Source: Sporomusa malonica
Lineage (GTDB): Bacteria > Bacillota > Negativicutes > Sporomusales > Sporomusaceae
Direction of reading: 5' to 3'
NCBI RefSeq assembly: GCF_900176355.1
Contig: NZ_FWXI01000003.1
Coordinates: forward strand, 282,329-346,328
DNA: 64,000 nucleotides
Shown here: one piece after another, positions 27,418 to 36,649 of the stretch
Position numbering within the stretch: position 1 is the first letter of the stretch
How the letters are laid out: every line of letters begins with the position of its first letter
Notes under the pieces: generated by a model
The model's input: only the letters and a program-made list of their open reading frames with translations
The model's database searches: none
What the model was told of the DNA's origin: nothing
Position numbers and translations under genes: made by a program

Positions 27418-28758
27418 CTAATTCCCCCTTACCCTGACAGCATTAGCGTGCGCAGCCAGACCCTCGGCCTCGGCCAGCTTGATAACCTGGCTGCTGACAG
27501 CTGCCAGAGCTTCTTGTGTATAAGCAATAACGCTAGTCTTTTTCATAAAGGTCTCGACATTAAGCACCGAGTAAAAACGGGCCGTACCACCTGTCGGAAG
27601 AACATGGTTAGGACCGGCGAAATAGTCGCCAAGCGGCTCAGGCGAATAGGGCCCCATAAAGATCGCGCCAGCATGCCGCACATAGGGCAGCAGCTTGAAG
27701 GGCTCAGCTGTTAACAGCTCTAAATGTTCAGGTGCCGAAAAGTTGGCCAGTTCGATAGCCTCAAAAATATCTTTCGTAATAATAATCAAGCCGTTGTCTT
27801 CAATGGACTGAGCTGCAATATCCTTACGCGGCAGGACAGCCAATTGACGCTCGACTTCTTTGTCTACTTTACCGGCCAGGTCGGCGCTGTCGGTGATAAG
27901 AATGCTTGAAGCTAATACATCATGTTCGGCCTGACTCAGCATGTCTGCTGCGACATAGCGCGGGTCAGCCGTACTGTCAGCCACAATCAGGATCTCGCTG
28001 GGGCCTGCCAGCATATCAATATCGGCATGGCCATATACGGCCTTCTTGGCCAAAGTGACAAAAATATTACCAGGGCCAGTAATCTTGTCCACCTTAGGAA
28101 TGGTTTCAGTTCCAAAAGCCAGCGCGGCCACTGCCTGAGCGCCGCCCACCTTGAATATTCTTGTAACTCCGGCCAGCTTGGCTGCTGCCAGTACGTAGGG
28201 ATTAACCCGGCCTTCGCGGTCAGGCGGCACAACCATGATAATCTCTTGAACCCCAGCCACAGCGGCTGGGACAGCATTCATCAGGACAGAGGAGGGGTAG
28301 GCGGCAGTACCGCCAGGGACATAAATGCCCACCCGGTCAAGCGGCGTACATTTTTGTCCAAGTATGGCCCCATGCTCGCGTTCGGTAAACCATGATTCAG
28401 GCACTTTCTCGGCATGAAACTTCTTCACATTGGCAGCCGCAGCCTCTAATGCCGCCAGTACCTCTTTATCAACTCCAGCGATAGCGCTGTCAATCTCATC
28501 CTGGGTTACCTCCAGGGTATCGGCTGTAAAATTGGCCCCATCAATTAACTTAGTATATTTTAGGACAGCTTCGTTGCCCTGATTCCGTACATCCTCGACA
28601 ATGCGTTCAACAACCTGCTGGGCTGAGAGCTCTTCACCAAATAGTTCTTTTACTTTGGCCTTGGCGCCTGCACCAAGCACCACCTTATCAAAGGCTGGTT
28701 TTTCCATAATCTCAGCAATTTCTTCTTTACTTAAACAACTGCTATATATCCTTTTCAC
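27418..28758 (-). CDS. hisD: histidinol dehydrogenase
   Basis: 446 residues, slightly longer than the usual 425-435. It has [37 protein letters not shown] and the zinc/catalytic region [16 protein letters not shown], with FSAPEHLEL near the C-terminus. It oxidises histidinol to histidine. Start overlaps hisG by four bases. Confidence 0.97.
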   Translation of the reverse strand: MKRIYSSCLSKEEIAEIMEKPAFDKVVLGAGAKAKVKELFGEELSAQQVVERIVEDVRNQGNEAVLKYTKLIDGANFTADTLEVTQDEIDSAIAGVDKEVLAALEAAAANVKKFHAEKVPESWFTEREHGAILGQKCTPLDRVGIYVPGGTAAYPSSVLMNAVPAAVAGVQEIIMVVPPDREGRVNPYVLAAAKLAGVTRIFKVGGAQAVAALAFGTETIPKVDKITGPGNIFVTLAKKAVYGHADIDMLAGPSEILIVADSTADPRYVAADMLSQAEHDVLASSILITDSADLAGKVDKEVERQLAVLPRKDIAAQSIEDNGLIIITKDIFEAIELANFSAPEHLELLTAEPFKLLPYVRHAGAIFMGPYSPEPLGDYFAGPNHVLPTGGTARFYSVLNVETFMKKTSVIAYTQEALAAVSSQVIKLAEAEGLAAHANAVRVRGN

Positions 28759-29420
28759 GCTTTCCCCTCGCTTTCCACCAGTGCTTTTAGCCCTTCCACC
28801 ATTTTATTGATCCGGTCGAACTTCATTTTAAAGCTTACCCGGTTAGCGATAAACCGGGCGGTTGCCGGGTGAATCTGGGCCACTTCGACCAGATTATTTT
28901 CTTTCAGTGTGCGGCCGGTTTCCACCAAGTCAACAATAATCTCAGCCAAGCCCACCATGGGCGCCAGTTCAATCGAACCGTTCAGCTTAATAATCTCCAT
29001 TTGAATGCCAATGCCATGAAAGAAGCTTTCGGCTACTCTGGGATACTTGGTCGCCACCCGCATATGGGCATAATCGGTTAATTTTTCCTGCTTGAGCGCC
29101 TGTGGAACAGCTACCATCATCCGGCAGAAACCAAACTTTAAGTCTAACAGCTCGTAGACATCTTTGTTTTCTTCTAAAAGTACGTCTTTGCCAATAATGC
29201 CAACATCAGCTGCGCCGTACTCGACATATGTGGGCAAATCAGCTGTTTTGGTAATAATAAACCGGATTTTCTCAGTTTCGTTGGCAATGACTAATTTCCG
29301 TGAGTTCTCACTAAGCCCTTCGGCAGTATAGCCGATTTTGGCCAGCCTACTGGCTGAGAGGTCAAACAATTTGCCCTTGGGTAATGCGATTGTTAAATAA
29401 TCCATATCATTTGAGGTCAT
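28755..29420 (-). CDS. hisG: ATP phosphoribosyltransferase, short form
   Basis: 221 residues, the short HisG form that needs the HisZ regulatory subunit; hisZ is present at 31086. Motifs include LTIALPKGKLFD, DVGIIGKDVL and VDLVETGRTLKEN. The start ATG 29420 is preceded by AGGAGG with six-base spacing, so it is preferred over the internal ATG 29405. First gene of the eight-gene his operon. Confidence 0.96.
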   Translation of the reverse strand: MTSNDMDYLTIALPKGKLFDLSASRLAKIGYTAEGLSENSRKLVIANETEKIRFIITKTADLPTYVEYGAADVGIIGKDVLLEENKDVYELLDLKFGFCRMMVAVPQALKQEKLTDYAHMRVATKYPRVAESFFHGIGIQMEIIKLNGSIELAPMVGLAEIIVDLVETGRTLKENNLVEVAQIHPATARFIANRVSFKMKFDRINKMVEGLKALVESEGKA

Positions 29421-29469
29421 GTCATGCCTCCTGTTTTTCTTTAGTTAATTAAAGCATTAATATATTAAT

Positions 29470-29498
29470 ATAATAATACGAAGTTTTATCAACGTCAA
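29470..29498 (-). promoter_or_regulatory. probable his operon promoter
   Basis: Minus strand: -35 TTGACG (29493-29498), 17-nt spacer, -10 TATTAT (29470-29475), about 50 bases upstream of hisG. The region is very AT-rich, so neighbouring -10 registers are possible. I see no T-box or leader peptide. Confidence 0.5.
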
Positions 29499-29612
29499 TA
29501 TACTTATTCTATTTTTTTCTCAAGACCATCCACTTCACACCACAGGTAGGAAAACTGCCTGCATATGTAGAACTAATTGTCAGGATAATAATACCTGAGA
29601 AGGGGGTTCCAT

Positions 29613-30569
29613 ATGGCTGTACTTAATCTTGTAGTGATCAACCCGCTTGCAGACCGTCACAGAGAACTGCTTCAAGCAGTTGATCCTAATATCAATATCA
29701 TTGTAACTGATGAAAAGAATGCCCTTGAGCATATGAGCGGCTGCCATGTTCTAGTGACTTGGGGCTGGGCTGAGACCAAACCACTGTATCTGGCTGCCCC
29801 TCACCTCGAATGGATTCACGCGTTAAGCGCCGGTGTTGAGAAGCTGATTTTCCCTGAAATTCAGACAGCAGACACCATCCTGACTAATTCTAAAGGTATT
29901 CATGGCATTCCAATGTCTGAACATGTTTTAGCTATGATGCTGGCCTTTAGCCGCGGCCTTACTATCAGCATTCGCCAACAAGACGCCAGGAAATGGAAAC
30001 GCATGCCGACAGGTGAACTGCACGACCAAACCATTGCCATTATTGGATTAGGATCAATTGGCCGGGAAATTGCTAAAAAGGCTAAAGCCCTGGGAATGAC
30101 AGTCCTAGCCAGCAAGCAGGAGATTACCACCGAACTGTTTGTTGACAAACTCTACCCACCAGACAATGAGAGCCTGCTTGAAATGCTGGCCCAGGCTGAT
30201 TTTGTCGTCGTGGCTCTGCCACTCACTGAAAATACGCAGAACATGATTGGCCTACCCCATTTTACAGCAATGAAACGCTCGGCTTACCTCTTCAATATTG
30301 CCCGCGGCACTATCGTTAATGAAGCTGACCTGATTACGGCCCTGGAACAAAAACTCATTCAGGGTGCAGGGCTGGATGTGTTTGTCAATGAGCCCTTGCC
30401 TGAGAGCAACCCGCTCTGGGGCATGCCTAACGTGATTATCACGCCACATGTGGCAGCATTGTCACCTGCCTATCTTGACCGGGCGATTAAGCTATTTGCC
30501 GATAACCTCACCCGTTTTATCCAGGGACGGGATATGATCAACATTGTTGACAAGATTAAAGGCTATTAG
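29613..30569 (+). CDS. D-isomer-specific 2-hydroxyacid dehydrogenase
   Basis: 318 residues of the D-2-hydroxyacid dehydrogenase/phosphoglycerate dehydrogenase family. Rossmann motif IIGLGSIGREIAKKA (about 143-157); catalytic Arg in FNIARGTIVNE, Glu in DVFVNEPLP and His in ITPHVAAL. AGAAGGGGG precedes ATG 29613. The length lacks the ACT domain of SerA, so it is more likely a 2-keto-acid reductase. It stands alone on the plus strand and its stop overlaps the convergent HD gene by four bases. Confidence 0.9.
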   Translation: MAVLNLVVINPLADRHRELLQAVDPNINIIVTDEKNALEHMSGCHVLVTWGWAETKPLYLAAPHLEWIHALSAGVEKLIFPEIQTADTILTNSKGIHGIPMSEHVLAMMLAFSRGLTISIRQQDARKWKRMPTGELHDQTIAIIGLGSIGREIAKKAKALGMTVLASKQEITTELFVDKLYPPDNESLLEMLAQADFVVVALPLTENTQNMIGLPHFTAMKRSAYLFNIARGTIVNEADLITALEQKLIQGAGLDVFVNEPLPESNPLWGMPNVIITPHVAALSPAYLDRAIKLFADNLTRFIQGRDMINIVDKIKGY

Positions 30570-31093
30570 TTTAGGCTGTCAGCTGTTCGTAGTATCTGCA
30601 GTTCTGCCGGTTCCCCGCTTGTCGGCGCTGCGTGATGTCTGCTCACAATCTCTGCCATCAGCTCTGGAACGCCTATCTCCCTTAACATAGCAGCCCCACG
30701 GGCCGCGTGATTGTAATAGATATATATGGCATGGCGAAGATTGGCCACTTTGCCGCCCCGCCCTACGCGTCCCCATTGCCTGGCCCAGCATGGAGCAAAC
30801 TTATCCAGAATGACTGTGATAATTTTATCGACAGTGCTAACATCACCTTTTACCTTGCCGACATCATGCAAAAGCGCACATTTCATCAGCAGCTTCTGGT
30901 CAATCGTGCAGTCACCGGCGGTAAGCTCAAGCGCTGTGTAGGCCACATTCAGGGCATGCCGTTGGTCAGGAAGATTCATTTGCCAAAAGAGCATCGCCTG
31001 CTCAGCATCCAAATAGCGAGCGACAAATTTCCGGTCTTGCCCGGTAATCCGAGCTGTCAATGCCGCTATAAACTGCTTGACCCGTTTACTCAA
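30566..31093 (-). CDS. HD domain protein
   Basis: 175 residues with the HD phosphohydrolase signature: His in the first helix region (QRHALNVAYTA), LLHDVGKVKGD (about 93-103), HAARGAAML and SRHH. Such proteins hydrolyse nucleotide or phosphate substrates. It overlaps the end of hisZ by eight bases, so it is probably co-transcribed with it. Exact substrate unknown. Confidence 0.82.
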   Translation of the reverse strand: MSKRVKQFIAALTARITGQDRKFVARYLDAEQAMLFWQMNLPDQRHALNVAYTALELTAGDCTIDQKLLMKCALLHDVGKVKGDVSTVDKIITVILDKFAPCWARQWGRVGRGGKVANLRHAIYIYYNHAARGAAMLREIGVPELMAEIVSRHHAAPTSGEPAELQILRTADSLN

Positions 31094-32267
31094 TATAGAT
31101 CAGTTCTTCGTAGCCTTCAGCGATCACAGTCTCAGCCGATGCCTTTGACTCAGACGCAAGCGCCAGTTCAGCCCGGCGGCCTTCTTTGCGGCATTGGTTC
31201 GCCGCCTCAATAGCCTCAGGAAGCTTGCCCTCAGCCCAGGCAATGTACACATCTTTGCCGCGTACACTAACACCAATACCCTGGCGTTCCAGTGCTAACA
31301 GCACCCGTTCAATGCCTAACGCAAAGCCTGTTGCCGGATTGGCAACACCAAAAGAAGCCAACATGTTGTCATAGCGGCCACCACCACACAATGGGAAACC
31401 TAAACCAGGCGTATATCCCTCAAATACCATGCCGGTATAGTAATCAAAATCACGGATAATTCCTAAGTCGAAATTGACATAACGGTCAACCCCATAACCT
31501 GTTAAAAGCCGATGAATATCAGCTAGATTATCAAGAGCTCTCCGGCTAAGGTCATTACTTACTAACTGATACGCATGATTAAGCATATCCTCATGCCCAT
31601 GCAGCACAGGAATCTGCCGCAGCAATTCCTGCGCTGCCTTGCTAAGACCACTTTGCGCCAGAATCTCACCAAGTCCGACCAAGTCCCGCGTAACCATAGC
31701 GTACTTAACCTGCTGCTTGTGCTCCGGAGTCAGTCCACTCTCAGCCATAATCCCATTAATAAAATCAACTTGGCCTAAACCGATTTGGAAATTAGTTAAC
31801 CCTGCTTCCAGCATTGCCTCTACAGCCAGCGCCACAACCTCAGCGTCAGCCGCTGGGCCAGGAGCGCCTAAGAGTTCAACACCTGCCTGATAAAATTCAC
31901 ACTGTCTGCCGGCCTGTGCCTGCTCGTGCCGGAACACATTGGTAAGGTAGAACAACCGAAGCGGCAGTGGTGTTTCTTTCAGCCTGGTAGCAGCTACTCG
32001 GGCAATCGGCGTAGTCATATCCGGCTTAAGGGCCATAATGCGGTTATTTTTATCAAAAAATTTAAATACATGCTGCTGCATGTCGCTGCCAGTACCTACA
32101 GTGAGCGTCTCCATATACTCAAAGGTTGGGGTTACCACTTCATCATAGCCCCAGCGGGAAAAAAGTTCAGCAAGCGAGCCCTCAACAATACGCTTCTGCT
32201 TGGCTTCCCTAAGTAGCAGATCCCGTGTACCATAGGGGATTTGCGGCACAAACTGATTCTTATTCAT
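31086..32267 (-). CDS. hisZ: ATP phosphoribosyltransferase regulatory subunit
   Basis: 393 residues from ATG 32267; GGAG at about 32276-32279 favours this over an in-frame GTG at 32276. It resembles HisRS without aminoacylation ability: N-terminal PYGTRDLL, motif 2-like FRHEQAQAGRQCEFYQAG, and YYTGMVFEGY. Its length of 393 and the short HisG in the window identify HisZ rather than HisS. It supplies the regulatory part of the first enzyme of histidine synthesis, although it is separated from the his operon. Confidence 0.93.
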   Translation of the reverse strand: MNKNQFVPQIPYGTRDLLLREAKQKRIVEGSLAELFSRWGYDEVVTPTFEYMETLTVGTGSDMQQHVFKFFDKNNRIMALKPDMTTPIARVAATRLKETPLPLRLFYLTNVFRHEQAQAGRQCEFYQAGVELLGAPGPAADAEVVALAVEAMLEAGLTNFQIGLGQVDFINGIMAESGLTPEHKQQVKYAMVTRDLVGLGEILAQSGLSKAAQELLRQIPVLHGHEDMLNHAYQLVSNDLSRRALDNLADIHRLLTGYGVDRYVNFDLGIIRDFDYYTGMVFEGYTPGLGFPLCGGGRYDNMLASFGVANPATGFALGIERVLLALERQGIGVSVRGKDVYIAWAEGKLPEAIEAANQCRKEGRRAELALASESKASAETVIAEGYEELIYIE

Positions 32268-32282
32268 TGTCCACACTCCATT

Positions 32283-32588
32283 CTAGTCTGTCTTGTTTTC
32301 TTCCAAATGCGCCAGTACTGCTTTATAGCCGTCAGCGCCATAATAAAGACAACGCTTAACCCGGCTGATAGTTGCCGTACTCGCGCCGGTTGAAGCAACA
32401 ATATCATCATAAATAACCCCTGCTTTTAACAGACGCGCCACTTCCAACCGCTGGGCCATGGCTTTAAGCTCGCCAATCGTGCATACGTCTTCAAAAAATT
32501 GGTAGCATTCTTCCTCATTGCTCAGTGACAAAATACCCTTAAATAACTGGTCTGTTAGCCTATCTTTCAATTTGGGATTTGAGGACAT
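32283..32588 (-). CDS. YerC/YecD-type TrpR-related DNA-binding protein
   Basis: 101 residues of the TrpR-repressor superfamily (YerC/YecD). Helical, with EVARLLKAGVIYDDIVASTGASTATISRVKRCLYYG forming the HTH (about 50-85). First gene of a short minus-strand cluster with hisZ and the HD gene. A role in histidine or tryptophan regulation is possible but unproven. Confidence 0.9.
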   Translation of the reverse strand: MSSNPKLKDRLTDQLFKGILSLSNEEECYQFFEDVCTIGELKAMAQRLEVARLLKAGVIYDDIVASTGASTATISRVKRCLYYGADGYKAVLAHLEENKTD

Positions 32589-32745
32589 GATATTACGCCT
32601 CCCTGTAAATTCTTGCTATTGAATATTTATTCGCTATTGCTCTTATATTTTCCTGCTTTAGTGCTTTCTATCTTTATTTAATTAAAATCACTTATATTTA
32701 TTATAGAATTGTCCGTTTCTCGCAAATAATACTGTAAAAATCCTG

Positions 32746-32774
32746 TTGACAGATACATTTAGCCATGTTATTAT
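32746..32774 (+). promoter_or_regulatory. promoter of the SAM riboswitch leader
   Basis: -35 TTGACA (32746-32751), 17-nt spacer, -10 TATTAT (32769-32774), ending about 20 bases before the aptamer. Confidence 0.7.
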
Positions 32775-32796
32775 AAATTTTATAAATTACATATAG

Positions 32797-32898
32797 TTCA
32801 TCAAGAGCTGGCTGAGGGAATGGCCCTATGAAGCTGCGGCAACCATCGTATACTACGAACGGTGCCAAATCCAACAGGATTATATCCTGGCAGATGAA
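32797..32898 (+). promoter_or_regulatory. SAM-I (S-box) riboswitch aptamer
   Basis: Shows the S-box order: P1 strand TTCATC, TCAAGAG, GCTGAGGGA, TGGCCCTATGAAGC, CGGCAACC, then GGTGCCAAATCC, and the closing GATGAA at 32893-32898 that pairs with 32797-32802. It should bind S-adenosylmethionine and control metQ downstream by transcription termination. Confidence 0.93.
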
Positions 32899-32911
32899 GA
32901 ACTGGTTAAAC

Positions 32912-32942
32912 AAGCCTCTTCGCTCTGCCGAAGAGGCTTTAA
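32912..32942 (+). terminator. SAM riboswitch terminator hairpin
   Basis: AAGCCTCTTCG pairs with CGAAGAGGCTT and is followed by a short T-rich run. It is the expression platform: formed when SAM is bound. Confidence 0.8.
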
Positions 32943-32999
32943 TTATTTCCACGAAGGGAGGACTAAGACAGAACTCTCCATCTGTTATGTATAAAGTGA

Positions 33000-33115
33000 G
33001 ACTTAGCTTCAGGTGGGGTTTTAACCCCATCTGAAGTTTAGTCGACCAACTTCCAGGGACTTAGCCGCTCTTAACTCTCACTTGTAGAAGATGAGAGTCT
33101 TAGAGCGGCTTGGTC
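33000..33115. repeat. two large palindromes in the metQ leader
   Basis: Palindrome 1 (33000-33043) pairs GACTTAGCTTCAGGTGGGG with CCCCATCTGAAGTTTAGTC around TTTTAA. Palindrome 2 (33058-33115) pairs GACTTAGCCGCTCT with AGAGCGGCTTGGTC, with an inner stem ACTCTCA/TGAGAGT. Both begin GACTTAG and end in an imperfect complement, so they look like members of one palindromic repeat family. They lie between the riboswitch terminator and metQ. Function unknown. Confidence 0.6.
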
Positions 33116-33170
33116 ATCGGACAAACTCGATTTTGTTAAAACTTCATTGATTATTGGGAGGAAATGTACT

Positions 33171-33992
33171 ATGAAAAAATTAAGCTTATTGTTTATTACT
33201 GCCTTATTGGCTTTATCTACTATTATCGCCGGTTGCGGCGGCAAAGAGCCCCCTGCCCCATCAGCCGCTGATAAAAAGACGGTTAAAGTTGGCGCGACCG
33301 CTGTACCGCATGCCGAGATTCTTAATGTTATCAAACCTATCCTTGAAAAAGACGGCATTAATCTTGTTATTGTGGAAATGAGCGACTATGTCCGCCCCAA
33401 CATCGCTGTAGCTGAGAAAGAACTTGACGCTAACTTCTTCCAACATATCCCGTATCTGACCAAATTCAGTGCAGAACGCAAGCTTGACCTGACTTACACG
33501 GCTGCTGTACATATTGAGCCTATGGGCATCTACTCTAAAAAAGTAAAAAGCCTGAATGATGTACAAAATGGCGCACAAATCGGAATTCCTAACGACCCCA
33601 CCAATGGCGGACGTGCATTAGCGCTCCTGGCCAAAGCCGGTCTTATTAAACTAAAAGACGGCGCAGGCGTTAATGCTACCGTTAAAGACATTACCGAAAA
33701 CCCCAAAAACCTGAAGATCCGTGAACTTGAGGCGCCTCAGTTACCCCGTTCGCTTGATGATGTCGCCTTAGCTGTCATCAACACCAACTACGCCCTTGAA
33801 GCTAAACTTGTTCCAGCCAAAGATGCCCTGTTTATCGAGCAAAAAGACTCCCCATATGTTAATATCCTAACAGTACGCAAAGGTGACGAAAACCGCCCCG
33901 AGATTCAAAAGCTGACCAAAGCATTGACTTCGGAAGAAGTTAAGAAATTTATCAATGAAAAATATCAAGGCGCAATCGTTCCAGCATTTTAA
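33171..33992 (+). CDS. metQ: methionine ABC transporter substrate-binding lipoprotein (MetQ/NlpA family)
   Basis: 273 residues with a lipoprotein signal (KKLSLLFITALLALSTIIA-GC, lipidated Cys22) and the Lipoprotein_9 domain (VKVGATAVPHAEILNVIKPIL, VEMSDYVRPNIAV, IGIPNDPTNGGRAL, ALVINTNYA-like AVINTNYAL). GGGAGG precedes ATG 33171; an upstream in-frame start lacks it. A SAM riboswitch in the leader supports methionine as ligand. metN and metI are not adjacent in this window, so it must use a transporter encoded elsewhere. Confidence 0.93.
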   Translation: MKKLSLLFITALLALSTIIAGCGGKEPPAPSAADKKTVKVGATAVPHAEILNVIKPILEKDGINLVIVEMSDYVRPNIAVAEKELDANFFQHIPYLTKFSAERKLDLTYTAAVHIEPMGIYSKKVKSLNDVQNGAQIGIPNDPTNGGRALALLAKAGLIKLKDGAGVNATVKDITENPKNLKIRELEAPQLPRSLDDVALAVINTNYALEAKLVPAKDALFIEQKDSPYVNILTVRKGDENRPEIQKLTKALTSEEVKKFINEKYQGAIVPAF

Positions 33993-33995
33993 GAA

Positions 33996-34016
33996 AAGAC
34001 TTGGCTTGTGCCAAGT
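33996..34016 (+). terminator. short hairpin after metQ
   Basis: GACTTGG and CCAAGTC form a 7-bp stem directly past the metQ stop. The T-tract is poor, and a stronger terminator lies at 34151. Confidence 0.45.
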
Positions 34017-34086
34017 CCTTCAGGACGCCGGCAGAAGCCTTAGTCGTTCTTATGTCAACAGAATTGCGTTATAAATTCTGGTAGAC

Positions 34087-34135
34087 TAAAGAAAACACGG
34101 CTTGCGCCGAGCCTCTGGCGAAAGCGGAAGCCGAT
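34087..34135 (+). repeat. 49-nt dispersed repeat, copy 1
   Basis: Same 49 nt as the reverse complement of 57242-57290, with two mismatches (core CTTGCGCCGAGCC and GGCGAAAGCGGAAGCCGAT). Both copies lie near gene ends. It contains short GC-rich self-complementary pieces. No gene. Confidence 0.75.
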
Positions 34136-34150
34136 AAACACTCAATAGTA

Positions 34151-34197
34151 AAGGCTTGTGAGTTAAGGGACACTCCCCTGACTCACAAGCCTTTTTT
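34151..34197. terminator. bidirectional terminator between metQ and tetR
   Basis: AAGGCTTGTGAGT pairs with ACTCACAAGCCTT; a run of Ts follows on the plus strand. It also lies right after the stop of the convergent TetR gene. Confidence 0.8.
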
Positions 34198-34206
34198 CTT
34201 TTACTA

Positions 34207-34794
34207 TTAGCGTTCGGCAACACCATATAGAAAAATATCGGCAATGCTATTGGCTGCGGTTTCAATCGAATCCTGTTGTTCGCCGACAAACCCCTGAAAT
34301 ACCATCATCACAATGACACTGAACAAACCATGGGCAGCCTTATGTACATCACAGGGGCGAATAGCCCCTTGCTCAATGCCCTCCTGGAGAATGTTCTCTA
34401 AGATTCCGATAGTATGGACAAATCTTTCCCGGTATTTTTTGCGCTGAGCCTCGGTAAAACTTGAGTCTTCATGGCCTAATCCGCGCATCTCATACATAAG
34501 TACCCGCCACAAATCCGCGTTAGCCACGTAAAATTCTAAAAACACCTTGATCGCCATTTTAATTTTACTTAAAGGCAGTTCATGCAGAGAGGCAATCGCA
34601 TTAAGTTCAGCCTCAAATTTTGAACTGCGTTCTTTTACGAGGGTATAGAAAAGCTGTTCTTTATTGACGAAATAGTTATAGACTGTGCCCTTGCCGGTGT
34701 CAGCCAGTGCTATGATCTCATCGACAGTAGCACGGTGATACCCCTTACGGGAAAAAACCGTATAAGCGGCATCAAGTATTTGCTGGCGTTTCAT
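34207..34794 (-). CDS. TetR-family transcriptional regulator
   Basis: 195 residues. N-terminal HTH (ILDAAYTVFSRKGYHRATVDEIIALADTGKGTVYNYF, about 5-45) and a helical ligand domain. AGGAGG precedes ATG 34794. It is 15 bases downstream of the DUF456 gene in the same direction, so the two are probably co-transcribed. Inducer unknown. Confidence 0.9.
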   Translation of the reverse strand: MKRQQILDAAYTVFSRKGYHRATVDEIIALADTGKGTVYNYFVNKEQLFYTLVKERSSKFEAELNAIASLHELPLSKIKMAIKVFLEFYVANADLWRVLMYEMRGLGHEDSSFTEAQRKKYRERFVHTIGILENILQEGIEQGAIRPCDVHKAAHGLFSVIVMMVFQGFVGEQQDSIETAANSIADIFLYGVAER

Positions 34795-34808
34795 TTATTT
34801 CCTCCTGT

Positions 34809-35327
34809 CTACCCTGCCCACGTTAACTTGGAAATGATAAACGCCACCATACCGATGGCTACCGCTAATTTAAAGATCAAACCTAGTGCCTGGCCGATCA
34901 TAATACTCCTGGCTACACGGCCTGCCTTTTCCCTGTCACCAGTGGCTGCATACTCAGCCAGGTATCCAGCAGCAAACGAACCGCCAACAGCCCCGGCAAT
35001 CGAACCCAGCCCCGGCATTATACCTGTGCCGATAATACCACCGAAAATACCGCCGATAAAAGCCGATACAATGGCTGCACGGGAGGCCTTCTCTTTCTTC
35101 GCCCCCATAGCCCCGGCCACAAACTCTGCTAATTCCCCCAAAAGCAATGCCCCCAAAAGGATGAGCAGTGCGGTAGTATTCATATGAACAAAGGTTTCCA
35201 GATAGCCATAGCCTAGTGCTGTGAATAATATCAACCAGTTGCCAGGCAGCCCAATAGCAGTCATGCCGATACCAATAACAGCGACAACAATTACAAGCAG
35301 ATTAAGGGCGGTTAAACCTGCGTCCAT
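34809..35327 (-). CDS. DUF456 family membrane protein
   Basis: 172 residues, strongly hydrophobic, with about four to five transmembrane segments and glycine-rich turns (GMTAIGLPGNWLILF; GGIFGGIIGTGIMPGLGSIAGAVGGSFAAGYLAEY). Matches DUF456. ATG 35327 is preferred because AAGGAG ends eight bases before it; an in-frame GTG at 35336 lies too close to that site. Function unknown. Confidence 0.82.
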   Translation of the reverse strand: MDAGLTALNLLVIVVAVIGIGMTAIGLPGNWLILFTALGYGYLETFVHMNTTALLILLGALLLGELAEFVAGAMGAKKEKASRAAIVSAFIGGIFGGIIGTGIMPGLGSIAGAVGGSFAAGYLAEYAATGDREKAGRVARSIMIGQALGLIFKLAVAIGMVAFIISKLTWAG

Positions 35328-35351
35328 AGTGTGCACTCCTTTTGTTTTGCC

Positions 35352-36623
35352 CTACGCTCTATTAAAAGCCCTGTGTGCAATATCTTTACGGTAATGCATC
35401 CCCTCAAAATTCACCTCAGGCACAGCCTTGTAAACCTTATCCACTGCTGAGCGGATATCATCCCCCACAGCAGTCACACCAAGTACCCGGCCGCCATTGG
35501 TAACAATAGCACCGTCTTTGGCTCCTGTACCGGCATGGAAAACCATGGCGCCCTGTGCTTCGGCCTGAGCAAGACCACTAATTTTATCACCTTTTGTATA
35601 GGTGCCTGGGTAGCCGCCAGCTGCCAGGACAACACAGACAGCTGCCTTGCTGTCCCAATTGATGCTTACGTCAGCCAACCGTCCATCGGCGCAGGCCTCC
35701 ATAATATCTACCAAATCGCTGGCCAAAAGCGGCAGTACCACCTGTGTCTCCGGATCACCAAACCTAGCGTTAAATTCAATAACCTTCGGTCCCTGGGCCG
35801 TAATCATCAGGCCAGCATACAAACAACCCTTGTAGATTATGCCTTCTTGACGCATTCCGTCAATCACCGGCTGCAGCACCTCACGCGTGACCTGAGCCCG
35901 CACAGCGTTAGTAACAACCGGTGCAGGCGCATATGTACCCATACCACCGGTGTTAGGACCCTGATCATTATCAAATACACGCTTATGATCCTGAGCCGCA
36001 ATCATCGGTGCCACAGTATACCCATCAGTAAAAGCCAAGAGTGACGCTTCTTCGCCATCAAGATACTCTTCAACAACCACCAGGTTACCGGCACTGCCAA
36101 ACGCCTTCTCCCGCATCATCATATCAACAGCGTCAACGGCTTCGTCCACGGTCATAGCAACTACAACACCCTTGCCAGCAGCCAAGCCATCAGCTTTAAC
36201 TACAATCGGTGCACCTTGCTTCTTTATATAGTCTATGGCAGTATCTGCATCAGTAAAAGCCGCTGAGGCGGCAGTGGGAATATTGTATTTATGCATAATG
36301 TCTTTGGCAAAAGCTTTAGAACCCTCTAGCTGTGCTGCCTGGCGGGATGGCCCAAATATTTTAAGGTTAAGAGCATCGAAGTGGTCAACAAGTCCGTTGG
36401 TCAACGGCAATTCAGGACCAACTACGGTCAAACCGATGTTATGTGCCAGAGCAAACTTGCCCAAAGCTTCATTATCAGTCATATCAATGTTTATACATTC
36501 AGCTATAGCCGCAATCCCAGGATTCCCTGGCGCGCAGTATATTTTCTCCACCCGTGGACTCTGGGCCAGCTTCCAGGCTAAAGCATGCTCGCGTCCGCCG
36601 CCGCCGATAAGTAAAATATTCAA
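35352..36623 (-). CDS. purD: phosphoribosylamine-glycine ligase
   Basis: 423 residues with NILLIGGGGREHALAWKLAQSP at the N-terminus and an ATP-grasp core (VVKADGLAAGKGVVVA; EFNARFGDPETQV). It makes glycinamide ribonucleotide in purine synthesis. The start is TTG 36623: AGGAG lies seven bases before it and the family begins at this NILLIG motif; the open frame continues upstream to 36659 without support. No other pur genes are nearby. Confidence 0.93.
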   Translation of the reverse strand: MNILLIGGGGREHALAWKLAQSPRVEKIYCAPGNPGIAAIAECINIDMTDNEALGKFALAHNIGLTVVGPELPLTNGLVDHFDALNLKIFGPSRQAAQLEGSKAFAKDIMHKYNIPTAASAAFTDADTAIDYIKKQGAPIVVKADGLAAGKGVVVAMTVDEAVDAVDMMMREKAFGSAGNLVVVEEYLDGEEASLLAFTDGYTVAPMIAAQDHKRVFDNDQGPNTGGMGTYAPAPVVTNAVRAQVTREVLQPVIDGMRQEGIIYKGCLYAGLMITAQGPKVIEFNARFGDPETQVVLPLLASDLVDIMEACADGRLADVSINWDSKAAVCVVLAAGGYPGTYTKGDKISGLAQAEAQGAMVFHAGTGAKDGAIVTNGGRVLGVTAVGDDIRSAVDKVYKAVPEVNFEGMHYRKDIAHRAFNRA

Positions 36624-36649
36624 AATATCACTCCTATAATATGTTTTCT

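Noticed and set aside
22994..29420. T-box or leader-peptide attenuator before hisG
   Set aside because: The gap before hisG has no T-box sequence, specifier stem or His-rich short frame; only an ordinary promoter is visible.
31086..32267. HisRS (hisS) as identity of the gene
   Set aside because: The length and changed catalytic region fit HisZ, and the short HisG in the window needs HisZ.
32701..33030. Open frames of 109 and 68 codons on opposite strands
   Set aside because: They coincide with the SAM riboswitch, its terminator and palindromes; no family or ribosome site supports coding.
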